Positions 40,280 to 48,870 of a DNA stretch of 64,000 nt are shown piece after piece. Within the stretch, counting starts at the first letter, position 1. Each line of letters begins with the position of its first letter. A program made the position numbers and the translations under genes. The notes under the pieces were generated by a model. It did no database searches and was not told where the DNA came from. It saw nothing but the letters and a program-made list of their open reading frames with translations. This DNA comes from DATJLY01 sp963729295 (lineage in GTDB: Bacteria > Pseudomonadota > Alphaproteobacteria > ATCC43930 > CGMCC-115725): positions 372,001 through 436,000 of the forward strand of contig CAVSNJ010000028.1 in NCBI GenBank assembly GCA_963729295.1, in the 5' to 3' direction.

Positions 40280-41343
40280 CGTCCGACCTCCAGCCGCGCG
40301 ATGCCCAAGGACGCGGCAAGCTTGTCGAGATTTTGCGCCAGGTGCGCCGCGATCGGGATGCCGTTCTTCTCCCGCGCGAGCGCCGTGCGATGGCCCTGAA
40401 GGCCCGGATAGCGCACCTCCGTCAAGCCGGGCATCGGCTTCGAGGTGCGGATGTCGCGCGCCACCTTGTCGATGCGGCGCTTGAAGTCGGCGACGTCGCC
40501 GAACGCCGCCACGTCGAGCGCCATGATGGTCTGGCCGGTGTTTCCGGCGGCGCTCACATCGTCGATGCTGACCGTGTCTCGCCCCGTGCGCATGCCGTTC
40601 AAGGCCGAGCCCATCAGGCTGAACACGAGCGACAGACCGAACCCCTTATAGCCGCCGATCGGCAGGAACAGCGCATCCACGGCCTTCTTCGGATCGGTGA
40701 CGGCGTTGCCGTCGTGATCCATCACCAATCCTTCGCGCAGGCTCTCGCCGCGGTCGGCCGCGAGCCGGACCTTGCCGGCCGAGATCGCGGTTGTCGATAT
40801 GTCGAGCACGATCGGCGGCTCGTCCGCCGTCGGGATCGCGACCGCGACCGGATTGGTGCCGACCAGCGGCTCGATCCCGTCCGTGGGCGCCATGTGGTTG
40901 TTGTTGGCGACGGCGAGATAGAACCCGATCATGTCGCGCGCCAAGGGCATGGTGGCATAGCACGCGCCGGCGCCGGCGTGGTTGCTGAGGCGCGTGCCGA
41001 CCCAGGCGATGCCGGTCTTGGCCGCCTTTTCGATGGCAAGCTCGGCGGAAAAGCGCATGACCAGATGGCCCATCCCGTTGTCGCCATCGACCAGCGCGGT
41101 CGAGAGCGTCTCGCGCGCGATCTTGATGTTCGGGCGCGGATTGACGCCGCCGGCGCGGACGCGCGCGATATATGAGGAAAGCCGCACGATGCCGTGGCTG
41201 TCGATGCCGCGCAGATCGGCGAAGAGCATCATTTCGGCGACGGCGGCGGCATCCGCCGCCGTGAGGCCGGCGGCGGCGAGCGCGCTCGCGATGAAGCGGC
41301 GTCCCTCCGCCACGCTGAAGCGGCGTGTCGCGTTTTCTGGCAT
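40276..41343 (-). CDS. Ldh-family (YlbC/MdhII-type) NAD(P)-dependent hydroxyacid dehydrogenase
   Basis: 355 residues. Family marks: L-R-G-I-D-S-H-G-I-V-R-L (catalytic His in the S-H-G-I motif, residues about 45-56), S-N-H-A-G-A-G-A-C-Y, V-G-T-N-P-V-A-V-A-I-P-T, and G-G-Y-K-G-F-G-L. Unlike classical lactate/malate dehydrogenases it lacks a Rossmann fold. It reduces 2-oxo acids or oxidises L-2-hydroxyacids (malate, lactate, sulfolactate, ureidoglycolate). First gene of the operon with a GAGGGA ribosome site 8 bases upstream; divergent from the yihY-like gene. Confidence 0.92.
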   Translation of the reverse strand: MPENATRRFSVAEGRRFIASALAAAGLTAADAAAVAEMMLFADLRGIDSHGIVRLSSYIARVRAGGVNPRPNIKIARETLSTALVDGDNGMGHLVMRFSAELAIEKAAKTGIAWVGTRLSNHAGAGACYATMPLARDMIGFYLAVANNNHMAPTDGIEPLVGTNPVAVAIPTADEPPIVLDISTTAISAGKVRLAADRGESLREGLVMDHDGNAVTDPKKAVDALFLPIGGYKGFGLSLVFSLMGSALNGMRTGRDTVSIDDVSAAGNTGQTIMALDVAAFGDVADFKRRIDKVARDIRTSKPMPGLTEVRYPGLQGHRTALAREKNGIPIAAHLAQNLDKLAASLGIARLEVGR

Positions 41344-41434
41344 GTCCCGGTTCCCTCGACCCGGGATTATAGCCGCGTCTGCCGTCGCGCGAACCCCCGG
41401 CTGCCCCTCGGCGTTGGCGAGCAGGAGGAACGCG

Positions 41435-42403
41435 ATGGCGGGAACGCCGACCGAGACCGATCTTGCCCATGGCCGCGAGGCGACGTGGCCAAGCCACATT
41501 CCAACGCGCGGCTGGCGCGACATCGCGCTGCGCGTTTACGAGAACATTTCCCGCACCAACCTGTCGCTGATCGCGGCCGGGCTCGCCTTCTTCGCCTTTC
41601 TCGCGATTCCCTCGGCGCTCACCGCGCTCGTGGCGCTTTATGGCCTTGTCTTCGACCCCGCCGCCGTCGGCACGCAGATCGAGGCGATGAAGGGCATCAT
41701 CCCGGGCGACGCAATCGGCATTATTTCCGGCGAACTCACCCGGATCACCTCGAGCTCGGACTCGAAATTGAGCTTCGCGCTCGCGGTGAGCGTCGGCATC
41801 GCGCTGTGGAGCGCGCGCTCGGGGGCCGGCTCGCTCATGTCGGCGCTCAACATCGCCTATGAGGAGAGCGAGAAGCGCAACGTGTTCCGCTTCTATCTCG
41901 ACGCGCTCCTGCTGACCGTGTGCGGCACGGTCTTCGCGATCGTGGCCGTGGCGCTCGTCGCCGTGTTGCCTGCGGTCATCGCCCTCCTGCCGCTTGGCCC
42001 CTACGCGAAGATCGCGGCGGCCGCGGCTCGCTGGCCCGTGCTGCTGGCGCTCGTCATGGCTTCGCTCGCGGCGATCTACCGCTATGCGCCGTGCCGCGAG
42101 AGGGCGCGCTGGCGCTGGGTAAGCTGGGGCGCCGGGATCGCGACGGTGCTGTGGCTCGGCGGTTCGGCGCTCTTCTCGCTCTATGTTTCGAGCTTCGCGA
42201 GCTACGAGAAGAGCTATGGCTCGCTAGGCGCGGTCGTGGCGCTGTTGATATGGCTCTACGTTACCTGCTTCGTCGTGCTTCTGGGGGCCGCGATCAACGC
42301 CGAGATGGAGCACCAGACGGCGCGCGACAGCACCACCGGCGCGCCCAAGCCGATGGGCGAGCGCGGCGCCACCATGGCCGACACGCTGGGTGAGATGAAA
42401 TAG
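41435..42403 (+). CDS. YihY/BrkB-family inner-membrane protein
   Basis: 322 residues, six membrane helices; start chosen for the AGGAGG ribosome site. The BrkB/YihY signature is present: S-R-T-N-L-S-L-I-A-A-G-L-A-F-F near the N-terminus, A-L-W-S-A-R-S-G-A-G-S-L-M-S-A-L-N-I-A-Y, Y-R-Y-A-P and L-G-A-V-V-A-L-L-I-W-L-Y. The role of this family is unsettled (once called ribonuclease BN by error). The 83-base gap before the next gene contains no obvious terminator. Confidence 0.93.
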   Translation: MAGTPTETDLAHGREATWPSHIPTRGWRDIALRVYENISRTNLSLIAAGLAFFAFLAIPSALTALVALYGLVFDPAAVGTQIEAMKGIIPGDAIGIISGELTRITSSSDSKLSFALAVSVGIALWSARSGAGSLMSALNIAYEESEKRNVFRFYLDALLLTVCGTVFAIVAVALVAVLPAVIALLPLGPYAKIAAAAARWPVLLALVMASLAAIYRYAPCRERARWRWVSWGAGIATVLWLGGSALFSLYVSSFASYEKSYGSLGAVVALLIWLYVTCFVVLLGAAINAEMEHQTARDSTTGAPKPMGERGATMADTLGEMK

Positions 42404-42503
42404 CTATTTCGCGAGCGCGGCCGCCGGCGCCGCGCGATCGGTTGCGGCACGCCCGGCAAACGCCGATACTTCCGGCCGCGCAGAACACATGGGGGCGCGC
42501 GCC

Positions 42504-43250
42504 ATGAAGCTCGAGGGTCAGGTCGCGATCGTGACGGGCGCCGGCCGCAACATCGGCGAGGCGATCGCCAGGCTTCTGGCGGGGGAAGGCGCGCGCATCG
42601 CGATCTTCGATTCCGACCGCGCGCGCGGCGACAAAGTGGCGGCGGAGATCCGCGCCACGGGCCGCGAGACCTTCGCGCTCGCCGCCGACGTCTCGAAGGC
42701 GAGCGAGGTCGCGGATGCGGTCGCGGAAGTGGTGCGCCGTTTCGGCCGCATCGACATCCTCGTCAACAACGTCGCGATCTCGGACAACAAGACCATCCTC
42801 GACATCACCGAGGAGGAATGGGACCACGTCATGGCGGTCACGCTCAAAAGCCAGTTCCTCATGGGAAAGCACGTGGCGGCGCGCATGGTGGCGCAGGGTC
42901 CGGGCGGGCGCATCGTCAATATCGGCTCGACCTCGGGCCATCGCGGGCGCGGCCGCGCCATCGCATATTCCGCGGCGAAGGGCGCCGTCGCCAACCTCAC
43001 TCGCGCCATGGCGGTCCAGCTCGCCCCTTACGGCATCCGCGTCAATTCGATCTCGCCCAACAAGACCGGCTCGCCCGTGGGCAGGGACGAGTTCGATCCG
43101 AGCCGGCCCATCACCAACCTGGTGAAGCGCCCCGGCCAGCCGGACGAGACGGCGCGCGCCGTGCTGTTCCTTGTCTCGGACGATTCCTCCTTCGTGCTCG
43201 GCGAGAACATTTTCGTCGATGGCGGTGTGATGGCGATGGAAGTGCCCTGA
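42504..43250 (+). CDS. Short-chain dehydrogenase/reductase
   Basis: 248 residues from the ATG at 42504 (42489 is an alternative in frame). Classical SDR: T-G-A-G-R-N-I-G cofactor loop, which has Asn-Ile in place of the more common Gly-Ile, L-V-N-N-V-A-I-S, catalytic Ser (G-S-T-S-G), Tyr and Lys (Y-S-A-A-K-G). The cofactor Asp in I-F-D-S-D-R suggests NAD(H). It precedes, by 3 bases, two solute-binding-type proteins and a DUF1194 protein, so the SDR probably acts on the compound they sense or import. Confidence 0.9.
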   Translation: MKLEGQVAIVTGAGRNIGEAIARLLAGEGARIAIFDSDRARGDKVAAEIRATGRETFALAADVSKASEVADAVAEVVRRFGRIDILVNNVAISDNKTILDITEEEWDHVMAVTLKSQFLMGKHVAARMVAQGPGGRIVNIGSTSGHRGRGRAIAYSAAKGAVANLTRAMAVQLAPYGIRVNSISPNKTGSPVGRDEFDPSRPITNLVKRPGQPDETARAVLFLVSDDSSFVLGENIFVDGGVMAMEVP

Positions 43251-43253
43251 GCG

Positions 43254-44129
43254 ATGGCGACGCGGATCGCCACGGCCGAAGAAGGCGGCACGTTCTGGAC
43301 GCAAGGGCTTGCGCTCAAATCCGTGCTCGAGCGCGAGCCCGCTTTGGCGCCCATCGAGATCGCGCCATCGCCAGGCGCCAGCATCGAAACGGCGGAAGGG
43401 GTCGCAGCGGGCGACGCGGCGTTCGGATTCATGGCGGCGAACTGGATCCCGCGCGCGCTTGCGGGCGAGGCGCCGTTCGCGCGCCCGCTCGATCTCCGCA
43501 TCGTCGCACCGATGAACACGGGGCCGCTCTTCTTCATCGCGCGTGCCGACCGGCAATTCCGCAGCGTGCGCGATCTTCAAGGCAAGCGCGTCGTGTTCGG
43601 GCCTTCGACGAGCGGCATGGCGCAGCATGCGCGCGTGATCCTCGACCTTCTCGGGCTTGGCGTGACGCCGCTTTTCCTCGATTTCGAGCGTGGCGCCGCG
43701 GCGGTCGAAAGAGGCGAGGCCGACGCGCAACTGCAATGCCCGATCCCGAACCGCGTCATGACCGGGCTCGCGCAACGCTGCGGCGTGCACGTTCTGCCGT
43801 ATGACCATGCTTCGCTTGCGCACGTGCTCGCATCGGTGCCGTTCTACCGCCGCGCCGTCATGGCCCGCGGCGCGCTGCGCGGGCTCGACGCCGATACGGC
43901 GCAGCCGGGCGTGCTCAATCTTCTGGTGACGCGCGCAGGCGCGGATGAGGCCGCGGTCGCCGCCTGTGCCCGCGCCATCGCCACCAACGCGACAGAACTC
44001 GCGCGGCGCAACGGTCTCTTCGCAGGCCTCGCCGGGCTTCTGGCCGATCTCGCGGCGATCGGCAGCGGCGCGGCCCGGTTCCACGAGGGCGCGGCGCGGG
44101 CCTATCGCGAGCTGCGGCTGCTGGAATGA
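43254..44129 (+). CDS. TAXI/TRAP-type solute-binding-fold protein without signal peptide
   Basis: 291 residues. It has the periplasmic-binding-protein type II layout of TAXI receptors: A-T-A-E-E-G-G-T-F-W-T-Q-G-L-A-L at the start, G-D-A-A-F-G-F-M-A-A-N, P-L-F-F-I-A-R-A-D-R, and L-Q-G-K-R-V-V-F-G-P-S-T-S-G-M. The N-terminus begins directly with the first strand, with no signal peptide, and the upstream stop (43250) leaves no room for one in the same frame unless the SDR overlaps. It is therefore predicted cytoplasmic. Its stop overlaps the next receptor start by 4 bases. A ligand-sensing or enzymatic role is plausible. Confidence 0.82.
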   Translation: MATRIATAEEGGTFWTQGLALKSVLEREPALAPIEIAPSPGASIETAEGVAAGDAAFGFMAANWIPRALAGEAPFARPLDLRIVAPMNTGPLFFIARADRQFRSVRDLQGKRVVFGPSTSGMAQHARVILDLLGLGVTPLFLDFERGAAAVERGEADAQLQCPIPNRVMTGLAQRCGVHVLPYDHASLAHVLASVPFYRRAVMARGALRGLDADTAQPGVLNLLVTRAGADEAAVAACARAIATNATELARRNGLFAGLAGLLADLAAIGSGAARFHEGAARAYRELRLLE

Positions 44130-45178
44130 AGGGGAGCGGTCTCGACATGCGCGCTGCCGGACTCTTGGCCTCGATCGCGCTCGCGGCCCTCTACGCGCCG
44201 CGGGCCTTTGCGCTCGAGCACGTCAATGTCGCGACCTCCAACAGCAGCAGCGATGTCGGCATCTTCATCGCCGACAAGAATGGCTATTTCGGCGACGAGG
44301 GGCTCGAGATCAAGATCATCCCGTTCAATTCGGCGGCCAAGATGGTTGCGCCGCTTGGCGCGGGCGAACTCGATGTCGGCACCGGCTCGGCCGCGGCCGG
44401 GCTTTATTCCGCTTATGCCCGGGGCATCCATGTCCAGATCGTCGCCGACACGGCGTCGGCGCCGCCCGGCTACGGCCACAACATCCTGCTCGTGCGCAAG
44501 GATCTGATCGAGAGCGGACGCTTTCGCAAGCTCCAGGACTTTCGCGGCATGAAGGTCGCGCTCACCGCGCCGGGCGCGAGCTCGAATTCGACCATGAACG
44601 AGGCGCTGAAACAGTTCGGGCTCGCCTTCACGGATATCGAGCCCGTCTATCTCGGATATCCCGCGCACGTGACAGCGCTCGTCAACAAGGGCGTCGATGC
44701 GGGTCTGACGGCCGAGCCCGCGGCGACGCAGGCGATCGCGGCGAACGCCGCCGTGCGCATCATGAGCGACGACATCATCGATCCCTATCACGAGGCCGCG
44801 GTGCTGCTCTATTCCGCCAAGTTCGCGCACGAGCGCCAGGACGCGGCGACGGCCTTCATGCGCGCCTACCTCAAAGCGGTGCGGTTCTACAACGACGCGC
44901 TCGCCGGTAGCGCCCTCAAGGGTCCGACCGCCGATGCCGTCATCAAGATCCTGACCGAATACACGGCGATCAAGGATCCCGCGGTCTATCGCGCGATCTC
45001 GCCGCAAGGCTGCAACCCCGACGGCCATGTCAACGTCGCGAGCCTCGAGAAGGATTTCGCCTTCTACAAGACGCAGGGCTGGATCGAGGGCGAGGTCAAG
45101 GTCACCGACCTGGTCGATGATTCCTTCGCCGCCGCGGCGCTGAAGGCGCTCGGCCCCTATCGGCCGAAGGCGCGCTGA
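44126..45178 (+). CDS. NMT1/SsuA-family solute-binding protein
   Basis: 350 residues with a signal peptide (about residues 1-28, hydrophobic A-G-L-L-A-S-I-A-L-A-A-L and cleavage near A-F-A). Mature features: G-I-F-I-A-D-K-N-G-Y-F-G-D-E-G-L-E-I-K-I (first lobe), F-R-G-M-K-V-A-L-T-A-P-G-A-S-S-N at about 150, and K-A-V-R-F-Y-N-D-A. No permease or ATPase gene is adjacent, so the receptor must partner with a transporter elsewhere, or serve the cluster without import. It overlaps the preceding TAXI-like gene by 4 bases and is followed 2 bases later by the DUF1194 gene. Confidence 0.88.
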   Translation: MKGSGLDMRAAGLLASIALAALYAPRAFALEHVNVATSNSSSDVGIFIADKNGYFGDEGLEIKIIPFNSAAKMVAPLGAGELDVGTGSAAAGLYSAYARGIHVQIVADTASAPPGYGHNILLVRKDLIESGRFRKLQDFRGMKVALTAPGASSNSTMNEALKQFGLAFTDIEPVYLGYPAHVTALVNKGVDAGLTAEPAATQAIAANAAVRIMSDDIIDPYHEAAVLLYSAKFAHERQDAATAFMRAYLKAVRFYNDALAGSALKGPTADAVIKILTEYTAIKDPAVYRAISPQGCNPDGHVNVASLEKDFAFYKTQGWIEGEVKVTDLVDDSFAAAALKALGPYRPKAR

Positions 45179-45180
45179 GC

Positions 45181-45894
45181 ATGCTGCGCCTCGCCGCCGT
45201 GGCGCTCGCCGCGTGTCTCGCGCTCACGCGGGCCGCGGCCGCCGACACGGCTGTCGATCTCCAACTGGTGCTCGCGGTCGATGCCTCGGGCAGCGTCAAC
45301 CAGACGCGCTTCGAATTGCAGCGCCAAGGCTATGCCAGCGCCTTCCGCGACCGCCGCGTCATCGAGGCGATCGCGGCCGGCGCGCACGGGAGGATCGCGG
45401 TTGCGATGGTGCAATGGACGGGACCCACGCTCCACGTCATCGTCGTGGACTGGACGCTCGTCCACGACACGGCGTCCGGCAACGCGCTCGCCGCCGCGAT
45501 CGCCGCGGTGCCGCGCCAGCTCTTCGGCGGCGGCACGTCGCTCTCGGGCGCGATCGATTTCGCCATGACGATGCTGCCGCGCGGCCAATATCGCGGCGAC
45601 CGGCGCGTCATCGACATCTCAGGCGACGGCTCGAACAATCGCGGCCGGCCCGCCGCCGACGCGCGCGACGAGGCGGTGAAGGCGGGCGTCATCATCAACG
45701 GCCTGCCGATCCTCGCGGTCGAGCCCGGCCTCGACGACTGGTATCGCGACAACGTGATCGGCGGGCCAGGCTCGTTCCTCGTCGTGGCGCAGGATTTCGA
45801 CGCGTTTGCCGACGCGATCGTGCAGAAGCTCTTGAACGAGATTGCCGGCCGGGAGCCCGGCGCGCTCGCCCTCGGCCCTGCCGCGAGAAATTGA
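45181..45894 (+). CDS. DUF1194 exported von Willebrand A-like protein
   Basis: 237 residues. Signal peptide (residues 1-22, ending A-A-A-D), then a VWA-like domain: metal-ion-dependent adhesion site D-A-S-G-S-V-N at about residues 33-39, T-S-L-S-G at about 120, and I-S-G-D-G-S-N at about 142. The family (DUF1194) is common in alphaproteobacteria, function unknown; the motifs predict divalent-metal-mediated protein contact in the periplasm. Last gene of the short plus-strand unit; 2 bases after the receptor stop. Confidence 0.87.
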   Translation: MLRLAAVALAACLALTRAAAADTAVDLQLVLAVDASGSVNQTRFELQRQGYASAFRDRRVIEAIAAGAHGRIAVAMVQWTGPTLHVIVVDWTLVHDTASGNALAAAIAAVPRQLFGGGTSLSGAIDFAMTMLPRGQYRGDRRVIDISGDGSNNRGRPAADARDEAVKAGVIINGLPILAVEPGLDDWYRDNVIGGPGSFLVVAQDFDAFADAIVQKLLNEIAGREPGALALGPAARN

Positions 45895-45899
45895 CTACC

Positions 45900-45978
45900 C
45901 GTCGTTCCCGCGCACGCGGAAACCGGGGCGCGCGAGACGTGCGGTTGCCCTGGCCCCCGCTGCCGCGGGGGGTGACGA
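45900..45978. repeat. Dispersed palindromic (REP-like) element between convergent genes
   Basis: The segment begins CGTCGTTCCCGCG and ends GGGGGGTGACGA, with terminal CGTC/GACG complementarity and two inner hairpins (CGCG arms around 45908-45919, and CCCCCGC/GCGGGGG at 45954-45971 with a TGCC loop). The pattern matches the extragenic palindromic repeats of many alphaproteobacteria (CGTC-ATTCCCGC type). It separates the convergent DUF1194 and phasin genes and may serve as a two-way terminator. Confidence 0.7.
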
Positions 45979-46010
45979 GAAATTGCCGCAACCTGAATTT
46001 GGATCGGAGG

Positions 46011-46442
46011 CTAGCGCTTCTTGGTGATGTCGCGCAGCTCCTCGAGCGTCTCCGAGATGCGCCGGGTCAACACGTTCAAGGTTTCGGTGTTGGCCTTGGC
46101 CACGAGATCGCCCAGCTCCCGGGCGTTCGACATGCCGCTTTCGAGCGCGCTTTTCGAGAATTCCGCCTGTTTCGCCAGACGCTCCTCCATCGAGCCGTTC
46201 GGCTGGAAGAGCGAAGAAAACATCGTCGACAGCTCTTCCATTGTGCGGCGCGTCATTTCCATCTGGTGGCGGATAACCGCTTGCACGCCCTCCATTGCCA
46301 CCTGATTCACCTCGGTCAGCGCCTCGAGATTTTTGCGCTGCATCGAGACGAGGGTCTCGACATCGACCATCGGCGTCCGCATGTCGCCCATCGCCTTGGT
46401 GAAGTCCGAAAGCCACTCGGCACCCGCATTGGGGTTGGCCAT
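46011..46442 (-). CDS. Phasin-family protein
   Basis: 143 residues, nearly all helical and amphipathic, without signal peptide. The pattern N-L-E-A-L-T-E-V-N-Q-V-A-M-E-G-V-Q-A-V and the following long helix match polyhydroxyalkanoate-granule phasins, which coat storage granules. A GGGAGA ribosome site lies 8 bases upstream of the ATG. The bdhA gene at 61551 is consistent with a poly-3-hydroxybutyrate cycle in this organism. Transcribed from its own region downstream of gspD. Confidence 0.88.
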   Translation of the reverse strand: MANPNAGAEWLSDFTKAMGDMRTPMVDVETLVSMQRKNLEALTEVNQVAMEGVQAVIRHQMEMTRRTMEELSTMFSSLFQPNGSMEERLAKQAEFSKSALESGMSNARELGDLVAKANTETLNVLTRRISETLEELRDITKKR

Positions 46443-46522
46443 GGCAGTCTCCCGATTGTTCCCGTGCCGGAACAATGCGCTCCGCCGGCCGGTTGCGTCA
46501 AAAGGTTTCTAGGGGGCGCTTT

Positions 46523-48742
46523 TCAGCGCGGTACCGGACGCGGCGCCACGAGGTTGGAGCGGTCGAGCGCCGCCTTGAAGTCGCGCTCGACCCGCTGCGT
46601 CACATCCGCGGTCTGGTCGTCCGTGCTGGTGACGCTCGGGGTCATGAACATGATGAGCTCGGTCCGCGCGGTCGTGTCGTTGCGGTTGCCGAAGAGCGCG
46701 CCCAGGACCGGGATCTCGCTCAAGAGCGGGATGCCTTGCGAATTGCGGTTGTCCTGGTCCTGGATGAGGCCGCCCAGGAGGATCGAATTACCGTTCCGCA
46801 CGCTGATCGTGCTGGTGAGGCGGCGCTGGCTGAAGGTCGGCGAGTTGATGGTCGAGGTCGTGGTCGGCACGACGCTGCTCACCGACTGGCTGATGTCGAG
46901 CGTGACATAGCCGCTCGCATTGACGCGCGGCGTCACCTCGAGCACGACGCCCGTCTCCTTGTATTCGACGTTGCTCAAGACGAGCGGGCTCGTGCTGAGC
47001 GTGCTCGCGGCCGATTGGGTGATGATCGGCACCACGTCGCCGACCTGGAGCCGCGCCGTCTGGTTGTCGAGCACCATGAGCTGCGGCGTCGAGATGATCT
47101 TGGTCTGGGTCAGGCCCGAGAGCGCGTTCAGGACGACGCGCGGATTGAGATTGGCGGCGGTGAATGCCAGCGAGAAGCCCGGAACGGTCGGCGCGATCGC
47201 GTTCGTCAGCGTGCCGGTCGTGAGCAGCGACGAGACGTTGCCCGACGCCTGCCCGCGCGAATTGAGGAAATACTCGACGCCATATTGCAGATTGTCGTTG
47301 AGCGTGACCTCGGCCACCGTCACCTGGATCAGCACCTGCAAGGGCGGCGTGTCGATGCCCTGGAGCACGTCGCGGATGAGCCCGTAATCCTTTGGTGTCG
47401 CGGTGATGAGGAGGGCGTTGTGCGCATCGTCCGCCTCGATGCGCACGGTCGGACGGTTCGCAGGACCCGGCGGCGGCGACGTTTGCGGCGCGGCGACGGG
47501 TGCGGGGCTTGCGATGAGAGGCGGCGGCGTCGGAAAGCCTGGCGCCGATGGCGGCACGGTCGTGGCGGATAACGCGGGCCCCGGCAGGTCCGAGGCGGCG
47601 GATGCGGTCCCCGCGCCCAAGCCTTCCGGTGCGGCGGTCTCGGTGCCCTTCACCTCGACATCGATGCCCGAGAGCGCGCCTTGCAGCGTCTGCGCGACCT
47701 GGCCCGCGCGGCCATATTGCAGGTAGTAAACATAGACGCGCTCTTCGTTCATGTTGCGCGTCTGGTCGAGCCGGGCGACCCAGGCGCGCGCCTCGTCGAG
47801 GAGCCGCGCCTCGCGCGTCATCACCATGACGGCGTTCAAGCGGTCGATGGCAAGGAAGCGCACCGGGTTGGTCTCGGCCTCCTTGCGGTTCGCGTCGAAA
47901 ATGTCTTCGAGCTCGACCACCACGTCCGCCGCGTCGGCGGCCTTGAGCGGCAGCAGCGCGACCGACGTGCCGCTCAACTGGTCGATGTCGAAAACGCGGA
48001 TCGTGTCGCTGACAAGGCGCAATTCGTCGCTCGTGCCGGCGACGAGCAACAGCTTCCGCCGCTCGTCCGGCACCATCGCCGTTCCAGGCGGCATGATCTT
48101 CGCCAGCACCGACGCCATGTCGGCGACGGCCACGAAACGTAAGGGAAAGACCTCGATCCGCTCGCCGACCGTGCCGCGGTTCAAGGCCAAGGGCGCGCGG
48201 ATGGCGCCGTTCGGCGCGCGCGCCAGGACGCGCACGATGCCGTCCGTCTCGACGAGCGCGAAGCCGCGGCTTTCGAGCACCGCCTCGAGCACCGGCAAAA
48301 CTTCGTCGCGCCGCAACGGCCGGCTCACGTTGAACGTCACCGGCCCCGTCACCTCGGGATCGACCACGTAGTTGAGCTTCAGGGTCTGGCCCAACACCGT
48401 GGACAGCACGTCGCGAATGTCGGCGCCGGAGAAATTGAGCGTGATATCGCCCGGCGCTTCGGACGCTTCGGCCGCAGCCGGCGTCACGGCGGCGGGCGGA
48501 GTCCTGACGATGACGGGCTCGGCCGCCGCTTCCTTCTCGTCCTGCGGCAGCACGGTCAGCGCGCGCTCGGCCTGGGCCTGGGTCGTGGGCGGAAGCGAGT
48601 TCAGGAGCGCGGTCGGCGCGGATGACGGCGGCGGCGGCGCGGCGCCGTTCCGCGTCGCACAGCCGGAAAGCGCGAGCGCCAGAACGGCGACGAGCGATAA
48701 TAAGCGAACGATCTCGAAACCCCCCGCGCTTGCTGGACACAA
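46523..48742 (-). CDS. gspD: Type II secretion secretin GspD (lipoprotein)
   Basis: 739 residues from a TTG at 48742, the only in-frame start upstream of the signal peptide; lipobox A-L-S-G-C (about residues 24-28). N0/N1/N2/N3 domains follow (F-S-G-A-D-I-R-D-V-L, V-D-P-E-V-T-G-P-V-T-F-N-V), with a Pro/Ala/Thr-rich insert at about 375-430, then the C-terminal secretin domain (V-L-N-A-L-S-G-L-T, T-K-I-I-S-T-P, V-G-D-V-V-P-I, and the closing L-L-G-G-L-I-Q-D). It forms the outer-membrane pore of type II secretion. No pseudopilin genes adjoin; prepilin peptidase and gspE lie about 14-17 kb away. Confidence 0.93.
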   Translation of the reverse strand: MCPASAGGFEIVRLLSLVAVLALALSGCATRNGAAPPPPSSAPTALLNSLPPTTQAQAERALTVLPQDEKEAAAEPVIVRTPPAAVTPAAAEASEAPGDITLNFSGADIRDVLSTVLGQTLKLNYVVDPEVTGPVTFNVSRPLRRDEVLPVLEAVLESRGFALVETDGIVRVLARAPNGAIRAPLALNRGTVGERIEVFPLRFVAVADMASVLAKIMPPGTAMVPDERRKLLLVAGTSDELRLVSDTIRVFDIDQLSGTSVALLPLKAADAADVVVELEDIFDANRKEAETNPVRFLAIDRLNAVMVMTREARLLDEARAWVARLDQTRNMNEERVYVYYLQYGRAGQVAQTLQGALSGIDVEVKGTETAAPEGLGAGTASAASDLPGPALSATTVPPSAPGFPTPPPLIASPAPVAAPQTSPPPGPANRPTVRIEADDAHNALLITATPKDYGLIRDVLQGIDTPPLQVLIQVTVAEVTLNDNLQYGVEYFLNSRGQASGNVSSLLTTGTLTNAIAPTVPGFSLAFTAANLNPRVVLNALSGLTQTKIISTPQLMVLDNQTARLQVGDVVPIITQSAASTLSTSPLVLSNVEYKETGVVLEVTPRVNASGYVTLDISQSVSSVVPTTTSTINSPTFSQRRLTSTISVRNGNSILLGGLIQDQDNRNSQGIPLLSEIPVLGALFGNRNDTTARTELIMFMTPSVTSTDDQTADVTQRVERDFKAALDRSNLVAPRPVPR

Positions 48743-48758
48743 GCAGTTCTTGTGCCGT

Positions 48759-48788
48759 ACGATGCACCCGCGCAGGAACGAAAGTCAA
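48759..48788 (-). promoter_or_regulatory. Candidate promoter of gspD
   Basis: TTGACT (48783-48788) and CATCGT (48759-48764) on the minus strand are 18 bases apart; the TTG start follows 16 bases later. The strong -35 hexamer and this position agree with the TTG at 48742 as translation start. Confidence 0.4.
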
Positions 48789-48870
48789 CGGCGGGCGGCG
48801 TGACAATTTCCGCCGCCTTCTTCTTTGTCGAGTGGTAAAGGACCAGGCTCGCCTGAGCGACCGTTTGCCC

